This document shows, piece after piece, positions 47,563 through 59,620 of a DNA stretch of 64,000 nucleotides. The stretch covers positions 29,029,584 through 29,093,583 of the forward strand of contig NW_023998414.1 in NCBI RefSeq assembly GCF_014805625.2, given 5' to 3'. Within the stretch, counting starts at the first letter, position 1. Each line of letters starts with the position of its first letter. Origin of the DNA: Glossina fuscipes (Eukaryota > Arthropoda > Insecta > Diptera > Glossinidae). The position numbers and the translations under genes were made by a program. The notes below the pieces were generated by a model that had not been told where the DNA came from, ran no database searches, and saw only the letters and a list, made by a program, of their open reading frames with translations.

Positions 47563-48067
47563 TATTACATAAGAAAAATTTCATTTTCCTTTACCAATAT
47601 GTTTGAAAGCTATACTAAAAATATTTTTTAAAAATTTCTTATTGAATCCTATGATATAATACATGTATGTATTTTAAAAAAGATTTTGCGGACGGAGCTT
47701 AAAATATTACTTAGATCGTGGTTTTTCATTTATCTTTAACGTTCTTCCTTGTATGTCGTGATAGCAATTAAGAAAAAAAGAAGAAAAGAAAAAAAAAAAA
47801 AAAAAGAAGCGCTTTATTAAAACTGACAACCAGTTTTATACTATCAATTTCCTTTCGATTGGACGTAGGTAGTGCAGAACGTAGCGTAAGCGTATGAGAA
47901 AAAGCAACTTCGTACGGAGGAAGTTTAATAATTGATTGGATATTTTCACGTTATAAACGACGCATACTTGCTGCCAGTAATAGTTGCTTTTAAGTTAATC
48001 TAATGGATATAAATGGGAGAGCAATTAATTTTACAAAAAAATATTTTTCATTTTATTTTTTCTTGTT
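47563..48067. other. Gene-free AT-rich DNA
   Basis: A-rich tract near 47773-47808. No gene supported. Confidence 0.45.
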
Positions 48068-48950
48068 GTTAGAAAATTAAATTCGTTCGGGAATGAATTT
48101 TTTTATACCCATCACCGTTAGCCTAAAAAAAGACAAAAGAATTCGAAGAATAAAATTTTCGTGCTCTATAATGTGGAATGGGGGCAGCTGATTTCTTTTA
48201 TTTTCAAAACAAAAGTTTTTGCCGCGAAGGCATGTGGGCGTTATAGGCGTGTCCTTGGAAAAAAGTTTAAGTCAATTCTTCATTTTCGCTAACGGCAGAA
48301 TATTTAGCACAAATACTACAAAGTGGTGCAAACATACAGATAGACAGACGAATAGGTGGACAGACGGACAGACTTTTAGGTGCATACCAAATTTGAAACT
48401 GGCCAGGCATTTGCATATGTTATGGGGCTTTCGAAGCTTGTTTCTACGCGTTATAAATCTATTGAAGCAATAACTAAATTTTTACACTATAATATTGGAT
48501 AGGCGTGGTCAATGTTTTCCATTTTTATGCACAGGCGCTACAGCATCGCACATTTATACATATATTTGCTATTGTTTACGAGTAATGAGCAACAAATCAA
48601 TTTTTCATTCCTTTTGAAAAACAGAGTTATTCTCAATTTATGTAGTTCTGTGGGCGTGCGTTTCCAATGATTTAGCCCATTTTCAATACCAACCAAGAAC
48701 TTTCAATGCATCTACCATATTTAAAGTCGACAACTTCAGTTTTGCGGCCCGGAGAATGTTTACATCAGATATTACACAGACAGATGGACAGACAGGCAGA
48801 GGGACCGACGAACATGCCTAAATCGATTCAGAATATAATATTGATCAATTATTTCTCGGATTTCTGATGTTTCATTCTGGGCGTTGCAAACGTTTTGACA
48901 AAATGAATATACTCCTCATCCTTGGGTGATGGATATAAAAATATTAGATT
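48068..48950 (+). repeat. GTCY-type dispersed repeat, longest copy
   Basis: About 880 bp. The left end is 'attcgttcgggaatgaat' (weak hairpin) and TATACCCATCACC. The right end is GGTGATGGATATA, an approximate inverse of the left. Two GACA tracts are present (about 48341-48372 and 48776-48792). It aligns by parts with the copies at 935 (reverse), 19195 and 34553. The + frame 48219-48473 lies inside and is not a gene. Confidence 0.7.
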
Positions 48951-50779
48951 TATAATGATTTTCAATATTTATTTAATGCATATTTTCTATAAATTTAACA
49001 CATGGCTCTCGGTAAAATTTATGAAACTTGTTTATAATAAGCAACACTTAGAAAATTAATTTGTTTATTCATTAAAAAAATAAGAAGAAGAAAAGAAAAA
49101 ATACGGTCTGCAAGCAAATATTTAAAAAAATATATAGAAAAGTTTCTCAATGAAAGTTCAATTAAATTGGAAGAGAGAACCTATCTATACATGGATAAAC
49201 AATTAAATGAACTGAAAATTTCTCGAACAGAGAAATTTGTAGAACAGAGAAGAAGAATTACACTCAGTATACAATCTAAAGTTTCATTCTTTACTCGAAA
49301 TTTATCTCAAATTTTCAGGAATAGACATATATATATATATATATATATGTAGTATTTTTACATTTCTGAATAAGTAAAATTTATTTTTTGATTTTATTTT
49401 AATCAGTTATATACTTAAGCATTGTTTGTGAAACACTTCTGAGATGCATGAAATTTCATTCTGGACGCGCTCAAACGCTTTACCGAAAACAAGTGAATAG
49501 CAAAGTCATCGTCGTAGCGCGCTTATGTCTAGTAAAGTGAAGCTAATTCCTGAACTCAGGGCAGTTACAGAATATCCAGTTTATTATAATTACATCAACT
49601 TTTTGTCGCATGTGACGTCATATGATCTCACTCGTATGCAAAAATACCTTAGAATTCGAAAGTGCCAAAAAGTCTCCAACATAGTTGATATATTTGCCCA
49701 TTAATCTCAATGCAAACATTTAATTAAAAATACATATCGAAAGCGGTGGCTTGCAAGAGCTTTAATTATATTTGCCATCTAGAAGAAAATGCTTGAATCG
49801 CTTATTTTCGAATAGAAGAAATCTGATATATTTTTGAAACCGTAGTTTCGTACGCGTAAAATTTTCATCTTCAAAACGTTAAAAATCTCGTTCTGCTTAG
49901 CCTATCATTAAGACTTTCATTGACTCTGCCCAATATTTGAGAGACATTGGACTTGAATTTCATCATAAATCAATTAAATATTTGATTCTCACTTCGGATC
50001 GATACATTTACAAATAGATAAGAAATTTGTGTTATATAATATATATGTACATAGTTTTCTTTTTTTTATGACTAGGCACTCAGATTATATCCCCTTTATT
50101 CGTGAGGGTACGGCTGTGACCAAGAAAGATTATAGGAAGCGTCAGGTGAAGAAACGGAACGTTCGACTTCAGAGACATCAGATACGGCAAGAAAGACTCC
50201 TGCTGTTAGGTTGTTCCAAAGTCGCGCAGTATAAATGAAAAACGACAAATCATGCGTAGCGTGTTGTACGGTATACAGACAACTCCAGAACGAGTGGATG
50301 AGCGCGCTGAGAAAGCGCGTGTAGTCCTGCTGCAGGTTTTAATTGATGGACGTATCTCTTTTATCTCCGTAGAGCACTTGCCCTCCATTCAACTGTGCAT
50401 AAGCGCAACATAGTCCACTTTATCATTACCATGCTCAAGGGTATCGTCGTTCATGAACACCTCAGCCTTCCACTATATGCGGAAAAGTTTGGAGACTCTC
50501 GCCCACATATCCAAGTTATGCTCAACTTTTTTTATAAAGAGATATTTTGAAGTCTGTTACGCAAGATATGAAGAGAAAATACTCATCAGTTTGTTTATAG
50601 CCATAAAATTAAAAGTGATTAGTTAACCGTTAATTTTACTTCTCCGATACTTGGGGTTCTTTCGAGTGTACCGCCTCACTTATTGAAATAGATACAATAA
50701 ACGCAACAAATAGCATTTCAATGAAATTTGTCTCTAAGTCGCTTTATGCCAAATATAACTTTCTCGTTTTTTTTCTTCT
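48951..50779. other. Mostly gene-free DNA with a GTCY fragment
   Basis: A fragment at about 49430-49505 ('tttcattctggacgcgctc', then 'aaacgcttta') matches the 3' part of the GTCY repeats. (TA)n lies at about 49324-49348. The open frames 50029-50238 (+) and 50388-50206 (-) overlap, and a downstream stretch (50330-50560) reads briefly like protein, but no family is recognisable. Confidence 0.4.
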
Positions 50780-51275
50780 ATTTTTATACCCACCACTGTA
50801 AGATGGAGGTATGCTCATTTCGTTTTTCTCCATATTGTATGTGACACCCAAAATGAAGCTTCAGAGACCCTATAAAGTATATATATTCCTGATCGGCGTG
50901 AAATTTTGAATAGACTTAGCAATGTCCGTTCGTCTGTGCGTCTGTATGGTGTTTGTAGTTGGCACTCTCCTCGTCGGAAAAACGAAGATATCGACATCAA
51001 AGTTGGTAGAACGATTGGAAGTTTCTGTACGCAGGCTGATATTGAAAATGGGCCAAATCGGTCGGAGCAGAAGCGCGCATTGAAGCGTAAACTGAACGCA
51101 ACTCAGTTTTTTTTTTTAACAAATATTTTTAGTAGATATCGCGATTAATTTTTTCTTAATAATACCCACTATATGGGTATGAAATTAAAGAACTTGGAGT
51201 GTAGAATGCAGAAAAGCATCGTGGTGGGTATGTGAGATTCGGCCCTGGCCGAATATATAGCTTTCTCACTTAGTT
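50780..51275 (-). repeat. GTCY-type dispersed repeat, copy 7 (internally deleted)
   Basis: This is the reverse orientation of copies at 14555 and 57495. It starts TATACCCACCACTGTAAG, carries 'gtccgttcgtctgtgcgtct' (50924-50943), and ends in 'cgtggtgggtatgtgagatt' with a perfect hairpin ATTCGGCC-CT-GGCCGAAT (51237-51254). About 200 bp shorter than the full copies. Confidence 0.7.
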
Positions 51276-52229
51276 TTTTATTTTTTTTATTTTTATAAAT
51301 ACATAAAAATGTTTTATTCATTGAGTTTTTGTTTTTGTTTTTTTTTTTTTTGAGCCTACAATCTTATATCATTCAATATTATTTTGCGGTTGTAAAACAA
51401 ACTCAACCCACTAATGGATAAAAATGCGAAAAAAGTCTAGTCTTTGTTATTCTGTTTGAGCCGAACGGTATACGATGACTCGGTTACGTTAAAACTAGAA
51501 AAAAGAATTAAATGATTTTTGTTTTCTATCATTACACAAAACTTACATGGATGCGGTTTCCTGTTGGCTAACTATCTACATTTCATTTATATTGTAGTGA
51601 CAACCAACTCGTCACTAGCTCGTTCAGCTTATAATAGTTCAAGTTTTTTTTAGAGATGCTTTTTACTCTATTTTATTTCATATCTAGCGGTTGGCACAAA
51701 TACTGCAATTGCTGCTAAAATTAAAAATCATTCCTAATGCTTACCGACCAAACGGTCTTTGAACTTCTTTGTTTCTTTTACATAATTAACATTTTATTTT
51801 TAATAGGCACTTAAATAAGAAGTAAAGAGACAAACTTGATGTATATTAACTAAATAGATGGAATTCCATAATAAAAATATATTCACAAAATCTAGTTAAG
51901 AGAAGTAACAAGTCTACTAAGCGTATCTAAGTGGCCCTTCATTACATTCATGAACCGTGCAGGGATGGATAGTGTACTTTATTAGTAAAAACATATTTAG
52001 TTTGATTAAAATTATGCTCTTCTTCAATAACATAGCTTATGAACTGACTTTTGTAGGTGGGCGTTAAAAGATGAGAAAAACATCAGCACAATTTAATAAT
52101 CATAGGAAGCTTTTTCCTTTACTACTGACTGCAAATTTTCTTTTGTATTATTGTTATTTTGAACACAGTTCACAAGATTATCCAACATCGGAAGGTTAGC
52201 AAAGCTAAGAATAGCTTTGAAAGAGAAGA
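51276..52229. other. Gene-free AT-rich DNA
   Basis: T runs near 51340 and nothing else that I can support. Confidence 0.45.
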
Positions 52230-52520
52230 TATGCACAGATCTGCAAGGAATTAAAAACATTATAAAGTATACATACATATACTTGATCATCACAAGATTT
52301 TAAGTTAATTTATTCCGTCTGTTTATCTATCTGTCAGTCTGTCTGTCTGTCTGTCTGTCTGCTTCTCGCCCGTTATAAATGTGTTAATGGCCGGCATTAC
52401 TATATACCGAGAAATCAAGTTGGCAAAGCGCGAATCTTTGTCGACAATAACTGAAAAATTGTCAGTTAAGAACGTGTAGCATTCCCGCTGCCTGGTTAAT
52501 GGTATGAAACTTCGCGCAAA
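52230..52520 (-). repeat. GTCY-type repeat with expanded (CTGT)n
   Basis: 'tataaagtatacatacatat' followed by 'acttgatcat' and a run of CTGT units (about 52329-52361) match the corresponding part of other GTCY copies in reverse orientation. The tract is longer here than in the other copies. Confidence 0.5.
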
Positions 52521-54427
52521 CATTTGCTTTCATTGAAAAATTCAGCTTAAAAATAGCTTTGATTGGATAACTGACAAGCTCTGTATTATCCGAAATAGTC
52601 GGAAATTATATTTGATAAGATGAGAGAACACATGGAGGGGCCATATTGAAAAGCCTCCGCGGTTTCGGGCTTCTTTTTGTAGCCTACTTTTTTTAAATGC
52701 TTCAAGAATAGAGCAAACCACTCCCGGATCCTTTATTCAGTTACAGCATTCTCACCGTATATTTAACAATTTTTTTTGCTTTTTTTTTGCACTGTTTTAA
52801 CCATTTTTTGTAGTACAAAAACATCACGTGGCGTGTTGCTTCAGATATTTCACTCATTATCAAATCAATACAACTCAACTTCTTACACAAGCAGAGAATT
52901 AGAAAACTGTCTTCACAAAAAATGTAACCTGAAATGTCACGCTTTTAAGTTGGACATGTTCGCTTAAAACAATCAAGTGAGTGTGTGCTCGATATATAGG
53001 CGTTAACACCATCCCGTGGAGGATTTTCAATATGACATAATATGAAGTTTTTTTTTTCTCTCTCTCTCTCTTTGCTTTGTTGGTTTTTGTAAGACTATGG
53101 TCTTAGACCTGATTTAAATCTGCCGTTATCAGAATTTCTTTGGCGGCGGCCAACAGGTTCGCTTACAATTAGTGCAGACGCATGTATGGTATGTATTGTG
53201 TTACCAAATCACTATTAAAATATCGTATACATAAATGTTGCGTAAGGTGTTGTTCTCATTAATGTAGTTTAATACATTGCTAGAAAAGTATAAATATAAT
53301 CTATATTTATATAGATCGATATATAAATATATTATTTATCTATGGATCATAAACGAGATAATGTCCGCATTTATGTATTCCTTTCCGTTGCAAGCTTGTA
53401 ATTCCTTTCTTCACAGTCATTAGAAATTGAAAAAATCTTAAAACTTTACATCTTAATGGAGTTTATGTCATATAAGCATGCTTGTGCATTTTTACGTTAC
53501 GTTATGGCCAATGCTACGTCAAGTCTTGGTCATATTTTGTATAAAAACAAAAAGCACAATTCAATGTGAATTGCGTCTAATTTCATTTTCTTGTCTTCAA
53601 TTTTGTGGCTGCGGTAGCATTTTATTTAAAACATATGACAACAAATTTATCGTCATGTAAACATTAACTTTGCTTAATGTAAAAATAACTGTTACTGGGT
53701 ACGCAACTCAACATTAGGCGGATGCAAATTTCGCATCGTATAATGGCTAATATAGAAGCAGATCTAACAAACAACACAATGGAATTGTTAGTCATATCGC
53801 GGCGTTTGGAGCGCTCACTACTGATAAGAGGTTGTAACTGCGTTTTCTCGCCGCTTTTTTGTTACTTTGCATTAGGTTTGTTATGCCGGAGTTATAGTCA
53901 CAATCAAACTCTCCAATATTGTATTTGTTTGCCACTTCTTGCAGCCCTTTTATGATGTGCGGAACATGTCTGCACATGGCTGTCTATCTCTTAACGAAGA
54001 CTCAAAGTCGGTAAATAAAGTTTAGAATTTTTGTTAGTATTGCCGCTCTATTCTGTTCGATTTTCTATGTCTACTCTTATGCGCTACAATGATTGCATCT
54101 GTTAGGCATACTTTCACTTATTGAGTCTCTTTTATTAATGTTTTAAATCGATATGACTAATGCAGGTCCTGAGATACTTACAGAACAAAACGAGAGATGA
54201 TTGTTGATGTTTCATAAGCTATACTGAGTTTTTCAATCATTTTGGGCGTCCTTATGAGCGAGCAGTTTATGTCAATTTGTAACATTGATATCTAAAAATC
54301 AATATTTTATACCATATTTTTCAAAACTTTCACTTACCCACGTCACATCGCGTGGCGTGTAGAAGTTCAGTAATAATCAGTTTAATAAACATAATTAGGT
54401 CGATTGAAAAATCTTTGCTAATCAAAG

Positions 54428-54465
<38 letters not shown>

Positions 54466-55785
54466 CCATATATAGAATTAGCTGCAGAGATCAATTAGTT
54501 TCGACTGAATGACCACATTTAACAGTGTGCACTGGCGATTTGCATACATTGCTTGTTTTTCTGACCGGCTGAGTTTAGGCTGCGTTTTACGAAATTTACT
54601 CGACTCATGAATCGCCGCAAAGTTTTTTCTTTGACTAATATATATATATATATATTTATATAGTTTTTGGATCAAAATTTGTTGTGTTTGTATATATACG
54701 CAATGTTAACATTAGCATACTTTTAACTTTCGGAATATGTAGAAATGTTTTGATGAAATTCATAGTGTACAACTTTAAAACTCGCCAATGTTTACTTCGC
54801 ATATTTTGCTTTCTCTATGGCAACCGTATGATTGTTTTAGCGAGAACTTTATTCGAGAATTAGGTCAACCACCCATACATATATATATATATATATATAT
54901 GCGTGTGATTGTTATGGGTACTTATCGCCTATCATTAACTTAATAGACATATAATTACACATATATGAATTTTGTATACGTTTAACATATAAGTGCTTCA
55001 GAAAGAAACGAAGTCACATTGTAAGTAATGAAGAGTTGAATTCTAAATTAAAATGGAAATTGTTATCGCGCACCCAATTCAATGCGCGTTCATTCTCTTC
55101 CATTTGTCTTTTTTTTTCGCGTTTAACGATAAGTTTCACTGAAGCGTGAAAACAACTTCCGCCATTGTGAACAGATTTATTGCAATATTTACTTATATAC
55201 ATTAAATATATATTTAACTAACATGACAATTTCAAAAATAAAATACTCATCATTATAGTTATCAGTGAAGGATTATTGGTACATTAGCCTTGTCCTTACT
55301 GTTCGTAACCTCCAGAAACATTCATCGGAAATGCCCAAATTGCCAAAGGTAGGCAGACAAGCAATGTAGATAATGTTGCCTAAATAAAAATGAAAGAAAA
55401 CAATTCTTAGCGACCTGTAATTACTTAAGTATACAACGATGTTATTGAAATCTATCTTGAATAGTTATCTTGCAAGAAACCTTTATACGCGATTGCTTAG
55501 ATCGTGGATATTCACGACTTTAAATGGTTATTGTAAAAATACGGTCATGTCAAACATTTCGCCGGCACCGTTGCTAATATTATTTGCTTAATAAATATTT
55601 TATAAATATCTCACATTGACATACATAATTGAGTGCGACATAGTAGTAAATAAATACATGTTTAGAAATCTTAAATTATGGTTCACTTGTTTGTTTGCTT
55701 CTTGTAGGCGTCACTACTGGCTGATTTCTAGTATGTCGGTTAGTAAGTCTTGTAGTTACGTTGAGGAAAAATGTATTATATATAT

Positions 55786-55817
<32 letters not shown>

Positions 55818-57494
55818 AAAAATTTGGTTCTTTTAAGACTGATACGACCAGTCGAACTCTCTTTCAACATTTCGATGTATTTCTTATAGAATTCATTTGT
55901 CAAAATCCTCCTCCTCAAAATATGCTTTAGTTTTCACAATCACATCATCAGTTGATTCAAATCTTTTTTCACGGAGTATTTTTGGAAGATTTTTGAGGAG
56001 AGAGTAGCCGCCGGCACTCGCACCTAGATAATGCAATCGACGGAGCGGCAAGTCGAACGGCAATTATCGCAATTTTGCGGCCCGACTGTGTTGTTCGACT
56101 TTGAGTAAACCTGATGCCCTTTTGGAAATCGTGCTCAAATTTACAACATATATGTATATGTATATGTATGAGCTAATTCTTATTTTTGTTATTTAACTTT
56201 TCGCTTATTGAGGATAATTTTCAGGAATGTTTTGACGGTTCCAGTGCAATCGTCACTGCGTTTGCTCACTGCGTTTAACAATCATACCATATCCCTACAA
56301 TTCAGTTTAAAATAAACAAACCATCAATAAATTATTTATTTTGCGACGGCCAATAGCTTCCATAACATCTTTAAAGCCAATAATGAGTTTGAACGATATT
56401 TTTCCCTATCGAAAGGCATTATTTCATCAGCAAACGAAGCTTGGATTTTTTCATAATTTCGGAAATAATCAAATTGGTGTCAGTGAAAACACGATAACTC
56501 GTCAAAAAATTGTGCGTCGCTTCGTACGATTAACGTTGACAGGAGAATATATGCTTTAACAATTTTTGAAAATTATTGAAATCCTTTGACGATAGTGTTT
56601 CGAGGACCAGCACTAATCTACCCAAAATCAAAATTTTGGATACCCATATATGATGTACAAAGTTCTACCAATAGTAAGGCGTACAGTCGCAAGGAGAGAG
56701 CAGACTTTTAGATTATTTTGAGATCAGATTCTTCGATTTAAAAGAGAAAATAGTAAAGCACGCTGTACAACTGCGGAATTTTGAATAATAAAAGCACACA
56801 TAATCGCACACCTATATAAACTATTTGATTAAGAAGCGAGCTTGCGAGCGATTTACATAACAATAGCGAAAAATCCTTCTAACAATTATTACAAACTTCC
56901 ATATATAACTTCATTATCGATTCTGGTAAGGAGTGTTGTTGTTTCGTGAAACACACGTAAAATAAAACAAAATGGCCGAGTAGGGAAGAATGCTTAGCCG
57001 TTTGCGCGCCATTTAAAATATGTTTTTTTTTTTTTACAATAATAATAGTCGCGTGACACAGAGTTCTATATAGGAAATAAAAAAAAAAAAGAAAGCTTGT
57101 TGAATAATTAATTTCAATTATATTAAAAAAGTGAAATTGTTTTAATTACGGTATGTAATAAAGTAAAGCTAAGAGTGCTACCTTAGCATGAACGGATTGT
57201 GAACTGAAAAGTTTTTTTTGGAAAAAGGATTGTTATTACAGGGATTGATGGTGTTCGCTTAAACGCTTCGAAATGTATGGTCAATGCGCCAAAATAACAA
57301 TCGTGCAATAATCAAGGAATTCACTGTTGCTCTAAATGCTCTGAATCAGTAAGAATATTAGACAAGTGAATCAAGTGCGATAAATCCAAACTTACGGAAA
57401 TATGTTCTAAATTAGGTACAATTACTGCGCAGAAGTGGTTCGAGCCGTCATTTGTAAGCATGTTTGATAGTAAAAACTAATTTAATAAAACATC
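52521..57494. other. Gene-free AT-rich DNA
   Basis: No supported gene. It contains (TC)n at about 53050-53070, (GA)n at about 54427-54465, (TA)n near 54641-54656 and 54879-54901, and a T run at 55786-55816. Short frames at 53977-53792 (-) and 56341-56559 (+) are balanced in composition but have no motif I can place. Confidence 0.45.
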
Positions 57495-58190
57495 AAGTAA
57501 GAAGGTTATATTCGGCCAAGGCCGAATCTCGCATACCCGCAGGAATGTTTCTCGGGTTCTACTCTCCGAGTTATTTTATTTGATACCCATATCGCTGATA
57601 TTACTAAGAAAAGACTAAAGGCGGTGTCTACCACGTTCATTTTAAAATTAACCCATTATTAGGCGGACGAAGGAGTATACAAAGTAGTTTTAGACATGTC
57701 TGTCTTGTTTGTGTTATGGTAAACAAGCGTAAAACCTCAAAAAAGTGAAAAAAAAGTAAAATTTAATTATTCGTAATCTTGTGTGGGCATGGCCGATTGG
57801 TCTCATTTTTTAACTGAAAACGTAGGATATTTTGCAAAGTATATGTGGAAAATTTCAGCCTTCTAACTTTAATAATTTCCGAGGAAGAAAAATTGAGTTG
57901 CCTTCATTTTATGCTCCACTGTCAGGCTCTGCTCTAATCAATTTAGCCTATTTTCAATACGAATCTGACTACAGAAACTTTCAATGTTTCTACCAAATTT
58001 GAAGTCGATATCTTAATTTTTGCGATCAGAACAATGCCAACAACACACAGACACTCAGACGGACAGATATGGCTTGGCTTAATCAGAATACACATACTTT
58101 ATAGGGTCTCTGAAGTTTGCGTTTTGGGTGTTACATACATGATGAAAAGAAACAAAGCGAGTGTATGCCTATCTTACAGGGGTGGGCATA
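57495..58190 (+). repeat. GTCY-type dispersed repeat, copy 9 (near full length)
   Basis: This opens with a perfect hairpin TTCGGCC-AA-GGCCGAA (57511-57526) and 'tctcgcatacccgcagg'. It carries 'cacagacactcagacggaca' (about 58045-58064) and ends 'ttacaggggtgggcatac'. It aligns over its length with 14555-15247. Confidence 0.75.
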
Positions 58191-58238
58191 CTTACAAAAA
58201 TAAAATTATCCGAGAAAATCCTCTTACTTTTACTTCAG

Positions 58239-58462
58239 CGCTTTCTATTAAATTACAATATTTAGGTGAATATCAAAATGGCACAGATCGTGTCATTTGC
58301 AATAAGGATGGTGAGGATAAAATAATTTTTCGCGAAAATGGTCAATTCATACGCTTGAAAAAGAAACTTCTTTTCGAGTACACCTATGCTCCTATATTGA
58401 TCTCAATGGTTAATTTAGTCCATTTTGAGCATTATGCTTCTTCTCTACGTTTAGCCAGCTAA
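58239..58462 (+). CDS. Possible orphan terminal exon, unknown
   Basis: Directly after a pyrimidine-rich stretch and an AG (58237-58238), the + strand stays open for about 73 codons to a stop at 58462. The translation is protein-like: LQYLGEYQNGTDRVICNKDG, then an IIFRENGQF segment and a hydrophobic YTYAPILISMVNL segment. Upstream the frame continues into a GTCY repeat, so the 142-codon frame from 58034 is not a natural unit. No family recognised. It may be the last exon of a gene whose other exons lie elsewhere, or a fossil. Confidence 0.25.
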
Positions 58463-58879
58463 CTGCGTATGACGTGTAATCAAGATCACTATTTTCAAAA
58501 GTATGATGTATATGCACATATAATGAACGAGTCCACTAATAAGTCTTTTTTAAATTAGAAAAAAAAATTGTAGCTAAATGCTTTGGAAAAACATCTTATA
58601 CGCTGTATGATGTATGATAAGGAAAGCAGAGGTAACCCTCCGATCATGGTAAGAAAACAGGTGGTGTGGACAGACGCTACGAAATGATTACATAAAACAC
58701 ATTTGCACGATGGCGGATAAAAGAGCTAACTGAGCTTGAGCTCCTATATGTTGTATAAAAAACATCGTCTTTAAGATCGTTTATGTTTTTATTATATTTT
58801 TTATTATATTTTTATCATAATTTTCAAATTTTAAATTACAATCACTTTTTCAACAAAGAATTTTTGAACATACCATACA
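58463..58879. other. Gene-free DNA
   Basis: No recognisable feature. Confidence 0.4.
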
Positions 58880-59620
58880 CCACCGGTGGTACGCGATATA
58901 TTAAGATTGTGCAGAGGCTTGTAATACCTAAAAATGATTTGGGATAGGTTTACCTTGTCTGTCCATCCGTCTGTCCGTTCAACTTACAGGTCGCAAATTT
59001 TCAAAATTTTTAGAATTTATCGACAAAAATTGCTGCGTAGTAGTATTTCGGCTTTCGATCGGATGGGACAATTTTTCTGAACCTCTCGCCATATACCGGA
59101 ATATGTTTTTTTTGTTTTAGTAAAAAGACTTACTTTTCAATGCTTCTTGATTATTTGACATAAAAATCGAGCTTATCGAGTTTGGATCGTGTAGGTCTAT
59201 TTTTTGGATCCCAACCTCAGGAATCTATGGAAAATAGGTCTTATATGTCAAAGAAAGAAAACCTCATTTTTAAAATGTTGCGATGACAATTTGCCTGCAG
59301 TAAATCAACCACAGTGAATATGGATCATATAGATCTATCCTGTAGATCACATCATATACGGGGTGCCATATGAAAGCAAACCATTCTATGTGGTGTGTTA
59401 TGACGGAAGCAACCGGAAAATCATAAAATCTTAGACAAGTATATTAAGTTTTCTATATATAGATCATGTCGACGTTTGTGTGCTCTGCGATAAGTTGGCT
59501 TTCATGCAAATTATCCATTTGCATAAAAATAAAGTAGAGGTTTTCGTGTACTACTAGTAAAGCGGAGTGATGTAGAATCTGTAATGGTCGGCCATGCCCG
59601 ATACCGATATACGATCGTTT
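58880..59620 (-). repeat. GTCY-type dispersed repeat, copy 8
   Basis: This carries 'gtctgtccatccgtctgtcc' (58958-58977), then 'atttatcgacaaaaattg', 'cgatcggatgggacaattt' and 'cctctcgccatatac' as in copy 3. It closes with 'atggtcggccatgcccgata'. It is non-coding. Confidence 0.6.

Noticed and set aside
53792..53977. Penelope-like element fragment (VPHIIKGLQEVANKYN)
   Set aside because: Only a vague resemblance to the C-terminal part of such elements, with no conserved reverse-transcriptase or GIY-YIG motif readable nearby.
56968..57010. Another SINE head (GGCCGAGTAGGGAAGA)
   Set aside because: The match is limited to the A-box region. There is no B box, body or tail duplication.
58034..58238. 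Upstream half of a 142-codon frame as coding
   Set aside because: It runs through the GACA tract and the end of a GTCY repeat copy. Only the part after 58238 looks protein-like.
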